Shown: piece after piece, positions 39,903-52,400 of the stretch
How the letters are laid out: every line of letters begins with the position of its first letter
Position numbering within the stretch: position 1 is the stretch's first letter
Source: Neodontobutis hainanensis
Taxonomy: Eukaryota > Chordata > Actinopteri > Gobiiformes > Odontobutidae
Assembly: GCA_024349245.1 (NCBI GenBank)
Contig: JALDNG010000008.1
Coordinates: forward strand, 2,801,501-2,865,500
Direction: 5' to 3'
DNA length: 64,000 nucleotides
Notes under the pieces: model-generated
Seen by the model: only the letters and a program-made list of their open reading frames with translations
The model's database searches: none
Told to the model about the DNA's origin: nothing
Made by a program: the position numbers and the translations under genes

Positions 39903-42900
39903 CTGCAGAGACAAGCAGGAAAGAGAATTTTAGTGCTTCTAGCTAAAGGTTTTGCTGAATGGACGATTGGGACAAGCACATGAGGCGGCAGTAGCAGATT
40001 GGTGTTGTCTAGCCGTCTGCTGCTCAGACATGCAAGACTTTACCATGTGCTGTCGGAGAGAGCGAGACAGATACACACTGAGAAAAGAAGATGAAAGGCA
40101 GGGCAGGTAAGCTGGACTGAATCACTAAGTAGTCAGAATGAGTGCAAGATGAGACATGCTATAAAATCGACTGGTAATAGATTTAAAATAAGGGAGACAT
40201 GCAGTGCAGAAGGTAGTAGTAAAAAAAAAAAAATGCCATGCATGAGAAAAAATTCACACGAAACACTGGAGCTACTCCTGAATGTGTATGAGAGCGTAGT
40301 ACGAGAGCTATGTCAGACAGTAGAGCCAAAATATATTTATGGGCTTGTCAATAAAGATGAACAAAAGCCCTACACACGTGCCACATTAGCACAGACATGC
40401 CCCCCCTAAAAAAAAAAATCCTTGCAACCAGTAAAGTTTTCCACACTTCATGAAAACAATAATAAATGGAATGTTTTTGTATTTTATCAGATGATTCGAC
40501 GCATGGAAACATTGTTCGAAACATAAACATCCTCGCTGGTGTTTAATGGAAAAAAGCCTTTCCCCGGCTGTTGCTCTCTTCTCTCTCCTCTGATGACATC
40601 ACTGCCATCCTTTTCTTCACTATATCTTCATCTAGCTCACATCTTGCTGCTTTAGTCTGTCATTCTCACACCTCTCTGTCTGTGTCTTTCTCTTTACTTC
40701 GCTGCCTTCACAGATAGCAGGCTCTAGTCCCACGAGCCGGGGGTCCTCTTGCCCCCTCTGCCTTTCACAACTGGCATTGAAACGTCAGAGCAAAAGAAAT
40801 GTAATCCATTCATTTCCTCCTGCAGCTGAAATCACTTACACGCAAAAGGCCTAGATAAGACAATGTAAGCATAAAGTCTAAAAACATACAAAAAATGAAG
40901 AAAAGCTGAAAGGAAGAGGGTGAAATAAGGCGGTTTTATCTTACAGTTTCTATTTTCAAAGCTCCTTGTCTTTTAACGAACAACAAAAATCTAAATCCTT
41001 GTGAGATGGAAAGTCCGGTATTCTGTTGGTGCCTCCCTCTCCCTCTGTGTCTAAGAGTGACTGGCTGTTTGAGCGAGCCTGGCGAAATCAGAGGGTGGGA
41101 CGACACAAGAAAAAGGAGGGAGGGGAGTGAGGAAAAAGGCAACAAGTTCAAGTGAAAATGTTACTGGAATCCTAGCACTGCAGTGGAATTATATTCTATC
41201 AGTAAGATGTTGTAAAGCAAAAGAAAAGGCTGATGGAAAAAAAAAGACGAGAGACAAGATGGAAGGAAAGCGAGTAAACTGGGGAGGAGAGGGATCTGCA
41301 GGAAGAGGGTTTTTGTGACGGACAACATGCAGCAGGCTGAGATCAGGGACAGCAGAGAAATGGCCTGTGTGGTCCTCCACTGTGACCCTCTTCCCCTCAA
41401 TCGATTTCTGTTTGAATGGAGTCTCTTTCAGTTCAATTAGAAGCCAGTTCACTGGTGCAGAATATTTATTTGAGTTTTATCAAGAGCCCCTTTTAGAAAA
41501 TATATTTTAGCACTAGTCTGTAGGTCACCGACATCACATGCTGGGTTGTCTCATCACACATCACATGCACTTTAGAAAGGCTCCTTTCTTATAACTGCAG
41601 TTATACACAGTGCCTTTCTTCACTTCCACTTCCTCCCTAGTGTCGCTGAAACTCGGCCACACACTGAACTAACACTAGGACAGCTAAACTGTATTATTTA
41701 TAGAAAATGTCAATGAAGACAAAAACCTACACTTACATTCCACAAGGAGGTGGGGTGTGTGTGTCCGGGGGGGGTCGAAGAAAGAGACAGAACTCCTCTC
41801 TGCCTCCTGCTGTATACTGTAACACATTACCCCTCAGGCATCAACACAAAGTCCACAAAGAGTCAAGCATGTTGGAGTTTACCAGAAGTAAAAAAAAAAA
41901 AAAAAGAAAAAAGTATGGTAATTCTACAGAAAGAAAACACAGAGACTCAAGAGTAATGGTGAATCCACTGAAGTAGACAGCTCCCTCTGTTCTACTGTAG
42001 CTGCCCCGTACCAAGGGCCCCTGGACTCAAGAGAGCCTCTCCCCACCTCTATCGAACCCACTGGCCTTGGGACACAGAATGAAAAGTGTAAGTGGAAACA
42101 GTCTTTCATCATACCACTTCCTGCAGCACAAGCCTCTGTACAATACCATCTGACAGGGCAACTGCCACCATCTTATTCTACGTACTACTGTAAGAGTTCC
42201 AGCAATCTAAAATACAAATGACATAAACAAGATTAATTCAAAAGCTTGGGTAGGCTTTTTTATAATGTTTTTGTTCTTTTCTTTCTGAAATTGTGACGGA
42301 TCTGAAACATTAAGCCAGTGTCCTTGACTAATCACAAGGTCTTTTTTCCACCACAAATTGTTTTAGAGGAAAACTTAGAGGAAAAAATTCAAATCAAAGA
42401 AATAAGATGGCATTTTCTCACAATGCCATATTTCACTTCTCCTTTGGCAGAAAATAGCATTGCTTTGTCAGTTGTTATATACAGAGACGGACTTTTTTAT
42501 GACACATTATCACGGCATAACTACAGTATAATGTTCTAAAAATAAAGAAGAATTCACAAAACATTGCTTAAAACTAGTATATACTACATATACACAATTT
42601 GAAGAACTAATATAATATATAACTAATCTTTGTGGGTGCATTTTCTGGCTTAAAATTGGATATAATATAAATACTAATAAATATATTCTAACAAAAAAAA
42701 GAATTATTTCATGATGTAAGTTGAGTGGATGGGTACAAAAAACCCCAGCTTTTGTATATGCCTTCCCCAAGACTTGGTTCCAACACAAAGTGTGGTTACA
42801 TTTTCGAAAGGAAGTTTAAGAAGTTGTCCGTAAACTTTTTCTATAATACAATCTACTGAGCCTGCAATCTTAATATTACCCAGGTCAGTATCTTTCTCCT

Positions 42901-43442
42901 TGTTCCAGATCTTTAATTTGGTTCAGGACATAACACACTGCTTCTCAAATAAAACAATAAACAGTATTTTTTTCTATAGCTGTCCGAAACATAGGCCATT
43001 ATGTGGTTTTTGTGGCGTAGAACAGTCAAATTTGTTGCAAACTCTTCCGATTGCAGCAGTGTCTCAACCGCATAGCTACACACTATGTTAAGTGGAAATG
43101 AACTTTGTGCATAATTGGCTGCCATGACTGACTTGTCCCCCTGCGGCTGTATGGTGTTTCCCTTCAGTGGCATCTCTTTCATTAGTGCAACCCACAAACC
43201 TCGCTGCTGCAGCATGTTGGTATAGCCTTCCCCCCAAACTCTCACACAGTTTAATAGATTTTCATCTGCTCTGAAAATGTTTTTATTGTTGGTTCCTATA
43301 CTCTACTAAATAATAATATCAGACAATCATTTGCTTGTATTTTCTGTGTCATTAATGTCAAACAGAGTTGTTGGTTTCCCGGCAAAAAAAGATGTCTTTT
43401 CAAGTCATTTATCAGTACTTTTAGGAATAAGAATAGTTTTTA

Positions 43443-43443
43443 A

Positions 43444-43474
<31 letters not shown>
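43443..43474. repeat. (ATT)n microsatellite
   Basis: About ten ATT units, 0.25 kb downstream of the let-7a hairpin on the minus strand. Confidence 0.95.
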
Positions 43475-43475
<1 letters not shown>

Positions 43476-43727
43476 GAGGGACACTCAAAAACATCTGTTA
43501 TTTATTCATAGAAATATTGGCAATAGAATTATGGATTAGCCACCATTTCAGAAGGCAGCAGTCAGCTTTGTATAAAATTATCTTTTGTTTAGTTAACACA
43601 TTAAGGAATCAAAACCAAAAAGCCACACAGCAGGCCCGAATTTTAAAAGAAAGTGTTGTACTTTTTAAATTTGTCACCATTTTTGCTTAGTGATTCAACA
43701 ACGCGAAGTCCAGAGAGTGATGTGTTC

Positions 43728-43804
43728 CTCAGGGAAAGCTAGGAGGCTGTACAGTTATCGCCTTTGGTGTCACTCTGAACTATACAACCTACTACCTCAG
43801 CCTG
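43728..43804 (-). ncRNA. let7a: microRNA precursor let-7a (let-7a-2 type)
   Basis: Minus-strand hairpin. The 5p arm (43799-43778) is an exact let-7a (TGAGGTAGTAGG then TTGTATAGTT), not let-7c. The 3p arm (43754-43733, CTGTACAGCCTCC then TAGCTTTCC) agrees completely with my recollection of let-7a-2-3p, which marks it as the let-7a-2 locus type. A 23-nt loop separates the arms. let-7 controls developmental timing and differentiation and represses lin28, RAS and HMGA targets. It lies between mir-100 and mir-125b in the order known from the MIR100HG cluster. Confidence 0.98.
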
Positions 43805-44312
43805 TGGAACACGCCCAAAAAAGTCATAGAGATAATAAAAAAAGGATTTATCATTATTAAGATGTTTGCAGATAAGACTTGTATATTTTAATTTTACCTC
43901 TACATAAAAGTTTTTGAACTGAATTAAAAAAGTAACTAATATTTACATTTGCCATTAAGTCTGCATAATGCACAGCAGAATTGAAATATATTGTGCAGCC
44001 CTAGTTGGATATATAAAATAAATGATAGTTTTTTTGTACATAGATGCTTTATCAAATAGATATAATCTCATGCATTTTTGAAGTTTTTTGAACCATAGCG
44101 CACAGAGCAAGAAATATAAAAGAGACGCCAATCTGTTGAGGGCCATAGAGTAGCCCCACCCTTCTGCTTTGGGAGGAGCCACTGCATCATGATGACAACT
44201 TGGAGTCCATATGAGGTCCCCGTAACTTACAGTATACACCGCATTAAAATCTAATCATTCAAAGAAAAAGACAGTCAAGAGCCGATAATCACAGCGACAG
44301 GTGTTGTATTCG

Positions 44313-44392
44313 CCAGGAAGACACATACCTATAGATGCGAGCTTGTGCAGCCAAACACCACAAGTTCGGATCTACGGGTTTGCGGCAGCTGG
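44313..44392 (-). ncRNA. mir100: microRNA precursor mir-100
   Basis: Stem-loop on the minus strand. The 5p arm (44380-44359) is identical to mature miR-100: it begins AACCCGTAGATCC and continues GAACTTGTG, and the A after GATCCGA distinguishes it from miR-99a. The 3p arm (44345-44324, CAAGCTCGCATCTATAGG...) pairs back across a 13-nt loop and differs from human miR-100-3p at two or three positions, as expected for a passenger strand. It belongs to the miR-99/100 family (mir-10 superfamily), a repressor of mTOR/IGF-axis and developmental targets. It is the first and most 5' member of the cluster on this strand, about 0.5 kb before let-7a, and probably is processed from the same primary transcript. 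Confidence 0.97.
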
Positions 44393-45600
44393 CCTTCAGC
44401 GTCACACTACTACCGTCTCAGTCTGGGGCATAAAGACATCTTTTAATCTTTAAATTATCAGTCGGACTGTACGAAAAGTATTTTTAGTAATACATGTTAG
44501 AAATCAACCATTTTACTTTAAAAAAGGCCAGAGCATGGATGGAGAGTTTGAATAACCTACTCAAGGTCAAGGTGTATTTCCAACTGATCATGGAGGTATT
44601 AAAGATAAAATAAAAAAAGGAAATCGGAGACCTAAACCAAAATACGCACGAATCAAATGGTTCATTAAAAATGTATATAAATATAAATTGCAACTCTCTT
44701 TGAGACTTTGTCCTGGTTGTGTGAAAACAGGACAAAACACAGCTGTAGTCTTTAGCGGAGATGCTAAAGCTAATACAACATCAAATGTGAGCTTTCTGTT
44801 CAAATTATCTTGTCAAATTTAATACAATTATAAAAATATGTTATCAATGCAGCCAGAGGGGGAAAAAATACATTTGACAATGAAAAAAAGGTTTAAGTAA
44901 AAGCATCTGGACTCAGATTTCAATGGATGACTGAGGACCTTCACATACATTTGACAATGCATTATCAAACAAATCTTTACCGTGCATGCATAAACACAAG
45001 CCTAGAAAATCTCAAAGTCACAATATATCATTTCTTAGAGGTTAATACTGCGGCATCAAATCAAACATGAAGATCTAAGAGTATCTGAAATGGTCAACAT
45101 ACCACAGGACACACGCTGGATGTGATGGTTAAACATCCTCTGGCATCAGCCTGAAGGTTTAGCAGGACAGTAGGCCAGTGCACACCTACAACAACATACA
45201 CACATCACAAACTGTAAGTAGAGCGTTTGTAAAGATGGACACCCGTACGCACAGTCTCAATAAGCACATGTCTACAAACACGTGGTATTGCAAGCACACC
45301 CAGAACACAGAACAAGTGAGAAAATGTAATAGTTCATTTACAGTACCGCTGAAAAACACTAAGTAACGTTTAAAGTAAGAGGATAACATCCAGTCGTTTT
45401 GTTCCTGTTAAGATTCCTAACCCAATGTCCGGTTCCCATTTTCCGGGATTAAAAAACCTCAAATCGCTTTTAAAAAAGGCACGGCAAGAGAGAAATGGCC
45501 AAAGGTTGAATGCGGTAAGATGTGGATGAGGAGGAGTCGCGGCGCAGGGCTGGCTACTGAGAAAGTGGAATTTGTGACCAAGCAAAGGAAAGGGTGTTTT

Positions 45601-45622
45601 CTTTTTTTTTTTTTTTTTTTTT
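45601..45622. repeat. Poly(T) tract
   Basis: Run of over 20 T on the plus strand (poly-A on the other). It produces a spurious lysine run in minus-strand translation. Confidence 0.9.
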
Positions 45623-48600
45623 GGTGCTTCATTCGGCTTGGCTTTTTTGGATCCCAGCAGGGTCCTTGGCTGTAGCGCTGTCCCTCTTAATGCTGCCAAA
45701 ATTTGGACATATTTCTTTGTCTTAAACTCTGTTTCATAAAATCTAATTGAGAAATTAAATAAAAATGATATACAAATATACATCGGGAAAAAGGGCACAG
45801 CATGAACGAAAGTACCCAGAACAGAACAGGGAAGCTTAGCAACTGAATGCAAGGGAAACAAAACTTAATTTAAAAAGTCAAGATTGACGCAGGTTGTTTC
45901 GCATTAGAATTTGTTCTGCAAACATGTTATCTCCAGTACAAGTACGAGCTGCAAATTGCGTCCTCTTTGCTGCACAACACAACAGCCGCTGCCTTTCCAC
46001 AATGACGAAGGGAGAGAGGAGCAGCCAGTTTCTCCTCTCTCCAAAATGGCTGAGGGCCGGCAGAGGCAGTGGTGCTACCCGGTTTGCTTAGGGGTGGGCT
46101 GGCCAATCCCACAAGCATCTCTCCCTCATGGCCTTTGTCCCAAAAGCCTTTGCTCATATGAGGCCATGGCATACAGCTGTGCTGTCAGTCCATAAGAAAC
46201 TCTCTATGGCCCACAGTGCAGGGAAGGCTTCGACTGTAAACCCACAAGGATCTGTGGATTATTGTCTGTCTCCACATGCCCACCCAGTCATGCTCACCAA
46301 GCTTGGCGTTTTTTTTTGTGTTGGCACTTAGTGTTGTTATCTTGCAAAGGTTTTGTATTAACAGTGAATGTGTCCTGGTTTCTTTAGGACAACTGATCAG
46401 TATCTTCTTAAATCTAAATATTTTAGAATAACTTTACTTGATTCATATTGGTTACAGCATAATCATTCAATTTAATTTAAAAACAAAGCCAAGGCCATGG
46501 TCCAAGCTCTACAAAGATAATATATACATAGTTCTCAAATTTTTTTTTCTTTAAATCAAACATACGTTAACTGTTCAGAAATATTTCATTTACCGGACTG
46601 AGTTAGTGTGAAAGAAAAAGGTGACCTGACTTCTGACCTGCCGACAAATGTGAAAAAAATAATTTCATTTAGAATTTAAAATGTTTGAATAATTTTTGCT
46701 TCATTTTTGCATTTATCAGTTCGATTAAAGAATAACGAGTTCCCTAGATCTGTTTGCCAGAGTACCAGCAGGCTGCTGGTCACCGCTAGAATTTAAATGA
46801 ACACATTTGACTTCTGCGTTATTGCCAAGAACCGTGAGTGTAGTGACACTGAAAAGGGCCTCTACAAAACAGAAGGTCGATGCACACAGCGGCCAACACG
46901 GCCATAACCCCAAACCTCTCACAAGGTAACCCACTGCCTCGCTCTGGTCCTGGGAAAGAAGGATCTGCCAACAGCACACACAAACCATCACAGTCAGGAA
47001 GAAGAGGTAACATAGGATGAGTAACACTAATTATTAATAATAATAATTTCATGTGTTTGCATGTGATAACTAATGGTTTGTGACTGTGTTGGCTTATACC
47101 TTTAGTGGTGTGTTTACTGGCTTTACATTTCTCAAGAACCTGAAGAAGTATTTTTCATGTGGAAACCTGAATACTACATCATTTTATATAAATGTAGTGT
47201 TTTTAATGACTATCATACTGCTGCATATATTGCATATACATCAAAAAGAAAGTGACAGTACATGGTTTCAAAATAGCCAGTGCAAGTGAGAAATTACAAT
47301 TTGTGTGATAAACACAGTTTTATCACAACCCAATGTCAGTGGGGGCCACTTTTGTGGTGAATTCATTTTGGTTCTTCAGTGATGGCATTTAAAAGAAAAA
47401 CACTATCCTTTGAAGGTAACTACCAACAATTGTAGCTTCCTAGGGAGCTGGCTTTGGAAGTAGCTGCCTCTAATGATTTGGTTTCGGCAGTCAAAACATG
47501 AGATAACCGCCCACAGTCCAGCCTGTGTGTTGTTTTATTTGTGGAACAAGTAATCTAAACCAAGTGCCTTTCAGTTCACTCCAGAAAAAAAAGAATGAAC
47601 AATCATGGTCAAACATTTCCTGACATCAAAGAACTGTTCTTTATTGAGAGACATTAATATTAATCAAATGCCATGCTTCACACTGTGTTTCTGTGACAAC
47701 AATAAAACTCTATCTCGTATTATATAAAGTCTACAAGTGTACATTAAAAATATTTGGTGTATAAACAAGTTCTGTAAAACAAATGTCAAATTAATGCTAC
47801 AGCAAGCAGAATACAAAGACAATACAAAATCTAAAAACGCAAAAGCTGCTGTGATGCCAAAATAATGTAATTTCTGAACTCATTAATTAGAAATCAAAAG
47901 AGTTTCAGTAGGCTTAGCTGACACAATTTTGTCCAAAATATTGACTAAAGTAGCTTTTATAATGCTATTTTGTCTCATTCTTTTCTGCTTTTACCATGTA
48001 ACTGAAATGCTTATTTTCCTCTTCAGACAGACGTGAACCACATCCAGATCAAAAAAAACTATAAAGACCAGTAGAGCAAGGCCAGACAGTGGCACTGTTT
48101 ATGTACATTTTCATTCACGCTCATGCATCTTTACTTCCTGAGGTTTCTGTGCATTTTTTTTTTATCTCTCTCTATTCTTTTATTACACCCATCTTTTGCA
48201 ATTGCCTGTCCCTCACTGTTCCCTCCTCTTATACCCCTCTCAACACATCAAATATTCTGCTCACGCACAACTGCGGCACCCTTCCTCCAGTGCTCCCCAT
48301 TAATCCACACCACAGACATCTTGGCCCACTGTCTCGTCTCTACATATGTTCCACTCTCAAAGTCTGGGCCGTTTTGAACATAAGTGCCTTTGCACTGGCC
48401 ATGAAGCCCGCTGCGCTACCAAATTTTAATGCACATGTCTGAATATATCAAACAGCACCTCAGGCACAGAGTTAATGCAATGCTCATTTCAAAACACACA
48501 CAGGCCCAGTGTACACAGACACGCTAAAGATGGGAACATTTTTATAGTATGTGGTTTTCACTGCTCTGGCTCTAAAACGTGTCCAGAAAAAAAAAAAGTC

Positions 48601-49360
48601 TAACATGATGTGTAACATACATATTCGAGCAGGAAGAGGCTTTCTATTGTGCTATTTTATTATATTTTATTATTTATACCTTTAGACTTTATTAATCCAT
48701 CAATGAGGAAATTCACAATTATTTGTTGATGGTATAGTTGCACATACTAATCCAGTTCAACAAAGTCCAAGGATAAGGACAACTTATTTTTTTTAAACAT
48801 AATTTAGTAAAAAGTTGATACAAATATTGTACAAGGAAAAGTGTGTAATTGGTTGCACATAGCTTCTGAAAAGGAAAGAAAGAAAGAACATGGACATAAC
48901 CAAGGGAAAGTTTTCGGACATATTAATGACTTTTATCCATCAGTTTGATATCTTACAAGTCTTAATCACAGCGAGAATGCGGCCAGATATGGTGTATATA
49001 AACATGTCTCAATAACGTGCAGAGATGTGTGGAGATGAGGACTAGAGTTAAAACCAAACGTAGTGGTTGTTTTGCAGTTGTCAGATGCAGACAGAGCTAC
49101 GGCGGTGAGAAAAGTAAACATGGCGGCTGGGTTTATCCCCTTCATCTTCCCGGCTTCAAATCTGCGGCAGGCTCTGAACCAGCTCCCAAGCCTCATCAGC
49201 CTCCCACTTATTTCTGCTGGTTCTTTCTTTTTTCGCTCATCCTCCACTCCTGCCATTTTCAGACCCTCGCCCCCTGCTCCCTCCCCCCCACTCATTCATT
49301 CAGTTTAATTTTGAACTCTGTGCTGGTAGACAGGCAGAGAGGGGAGAGCTCCATGGTTAC

Positions 49361-49476
49361 CTGGCACCAGGCCATCTCATTACACTGCCAATTGATTCTG
49401 GCCTACCGCCATGTCCGCTGCCCACCGCCTCTCCCTCCCCCACACCGTTCCCCCCAAGCTCTGCACCCCAGACTGT
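49361..49476 (-). ncRNA. Candidate host-transcript exon upstream of mir-100
   Basis: Minus-strand segment of 116 nt with a strong acceptor (ccctttttgctgcag) and a good donor (TGCCAG followed by gtaacc). It is GC-rich compared with its surroundings. The only ATG reading frame is ten codons, so it looks non-coding. About 5 kb upstream of mir-100 on the same strand, it would fit a 5' exon of the primary transcript of the cluster. No transcript evidence is available here. Confidence 0.45.
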
Positions 49477-52400
49477 CTGCAGCAAAAAGGGATTTCAGAA
49501 CACACAGGAAGGAACGAGGCAAACAACTTCACTTTCAGGCAAGTTTAAAGCAAATTCCAACAAAACTGGGCCATAAATCTTATGAAATCAATCATCATTC
49601 ACACTACAAGATGTGCAAGTGACAAGATGTCGACTGTATTTGAGAGTCCATTCATTTATTGAACAAATAAAATAATACAACCTTAAAGAACAACAACTAT
49701 TTACTTTTTATGCTTTTGCCGTAGTAGTTAACAGCAGTACATACAGTAGCTGAAGATTTTGCTGATTGGAGGTTCTGAATGTGGATTTAGATTATTACTA
49801 AAATAAAATTGTGTGTAGCAATGGCAGCAAAATTACCAGAAAAACATACAGGCACCACTAGACTAGACTATTTTTCATTATGTGATTCAAAAAGCAACCG
49901 TTTAGGTTGGTTTATCTTGCTTAATTTTTTATCAAGACTGTCTCCTTTGCCAAAGGACACCACAAGACAACTTCTTGTTCTTATCCAGCTGACCATCATC
50001 ATCCCGACAAAACCTGTCATGCTCACGATCAACAACTCACTTGTTGCCTGTCAAAAATTCAAAAAGTTCTAACTAGGACAGTTATTCAATTGTTACTTCA
50101 GCATGTGTCCTTTGTGTGACCCTGCTCCTCCACCTCGACTGTGAACATCAAGTCCTTGGATTAGACATGTCTGTTCTCATTCAAGCACCACATGCTCTAA
50201 TTCTCTTTATCAGCACCTTCATGATGAACCAAGACAAAGATCCTCTATCTCTATCTATCCTTGGCATGGGCCTTGCTGTCACTGACTTGTGACCGAGTTT
50301 CTGCCTCTTGTCATTGTCCTACCGTTAAAGTTGTGCTGAAGATAAAACAATAAAATAAAAAAATAAAAAAGACTAAAGCCTTGTTTCAACTGAAAAGCTA
50401 GGTCAATACGGGTAAGTTTCAATTACCAAAAGGAGTATGACGTGTCCCAAATAAACATACCATTTGGTAACATGGCAAGCAAAGTATTTGGAAAGCAGAG
50501 TGAAAAACGGCCGTCTGTGGATCGAATAGAGTCAGAAACCAGTTGAAAACAAGAAGTGAAAGAAAAAAACACCTAATGACAAAGTTTTCTCAAATGAAGC
50601 AAGTTTTGTTCTTGTGATGATATATTTCACATTTCAGAAAGAACAAATGCTATGTCCTGTTTTAGATGCAGTCGGCCTTGTATGGCTCTTGCTTTGTAAA
50701 TTAAATACATTGTATCATGATAGTGACAATAAATATAGTAGTAAGTAATAGTCTCAGAAATGTAAGGAACTGATGCAGTTTTTTAATTCATCCACTCATG
50801 AGGATTTACTTTAATCTTTGATATAAATAATGTCAGTGTATTTAAGTTTATAAAGTTTACTTTGAATACAATATATATATATAGATATATTCATAGGGTT
50901 AATATACCTTTAAAGAATGCATTAATCTCCACATCGATAGTAAACTTGGTTGGTGACTCTACCAGCATGAAAGAAAACCATAATCCAGGATTTACTACTT
51001 GTTGCCAAATACTGAGAAACCGGAGGAGTCAGAAATGCAGATCAATGTCTAATGACTCATCGGGTCCCAGGAGACTTGGAGTCAGAGGCAGCGAGTGTGG
51101 GGTGGGTTATGGGCGAGGCTCCATGGAGCATCTGTCTAGGTGTGACTCAGACAGTTGTAGCCGGTGCCGCCAGATGCCAGGGTCATGGCCCGGAGGTCAC
51201 AGGGGAGCCCAGTATACCAGGAGTCAGATGGATCATAACACATGAGGAGGGTCTACTACTGTGTCTGCAGCGTATCAAAATGTTCAACAGATATTCACTC
51301 TCAGAAAAGTGCTATGAAATGCAAATAGTAAATGTCTATTGCAGAGGAAGAAAACTTTTCTTCATATATTTCATTCCTAAAGTTTGCATTGGACAGAAGT
51401 ACAGAATCTCTCCACATTTCGTAAATAAAATTGGCTTGATTGTCTTAAACTCATCTGTGAATAAAAGTTTAAACTGTGATGTAGTCGAACTCAGACAGCT
51501 GTTACCAGTTTTGAAAAGGATGTCTGGTGTGGGTTTGTGAGGAAAGAAGGGCAGACAAAGCTATTTCTTTATACAAGGCACAAATAAAACATTCAATAGA
51601 TACAGCTGCTATTGCTTTATATTATATAAAACGCAGCTTATGACTTTTATGAACATAATTTGCAAATTTAATTTTGTATACAAACTCAAACGGAAAATTG
51701 AACATTTTAAATAATGTAAATTATATACTTTAAGTGTTACATGAACTAAGTTACAATCCACAGACTCAGAATTACAGAGAATTTTGGTCAGAAAAGACAT
51801 TTGTGATTCTGCTTTAGAGACAGGACATCCACTGAGGATGGAGGGAACAGCTGTAACATGTGCCTTGACATGAGGTTAAAACTTTTAAATTTGTGCCTGT
51901 AACCTCAGTTTGGCTGTAAAAAGTATGTGGAAATATGTCTGCAAGAGTTTGGCAGTACCACGGTTCACCAGGACCATTTCACAGAAATGGATTGAAGGAC
52001 ACAGGCAAAGTAAAAATTTATTCCTAATATTGAATGTAGTGTGCCTTATTAGTGTAAAATGTAGTTTTGAGTTTTTTTTTTTAAAAATATTAGTTCATGG
52101 GCATTTTTGGCTATTTCTATTTACAACTTTTTTTTTACAGTTCTCAAACAGTCAATGAGACAACTAATGAGTCTGAGTAATCATTAAGAAAATCAACACA
52201 AAGGCTGTTGTCTGGACTTGAAATGCCAAGAACATTTTGTAGCCATTGAAAATTTTTAAATAAATTACATTGTGACTAGGCAAAGCTACATTTTATTAAA
52301 ACAAGACCACATATCAATTTATTTATCCATCTATCGCTCAAGGGACAGAGCCCTGAGGTAAAGCTGTCAGGAAACAGTGCCAGGCCTGTTATGCTTTAAA

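Noticed and set aside
45370..45861. 163-codon minus-strand open frame
   Set aside because: It runs through the poly(T) tract, giving a lysine run, and has no protein-like features or family resemblance.
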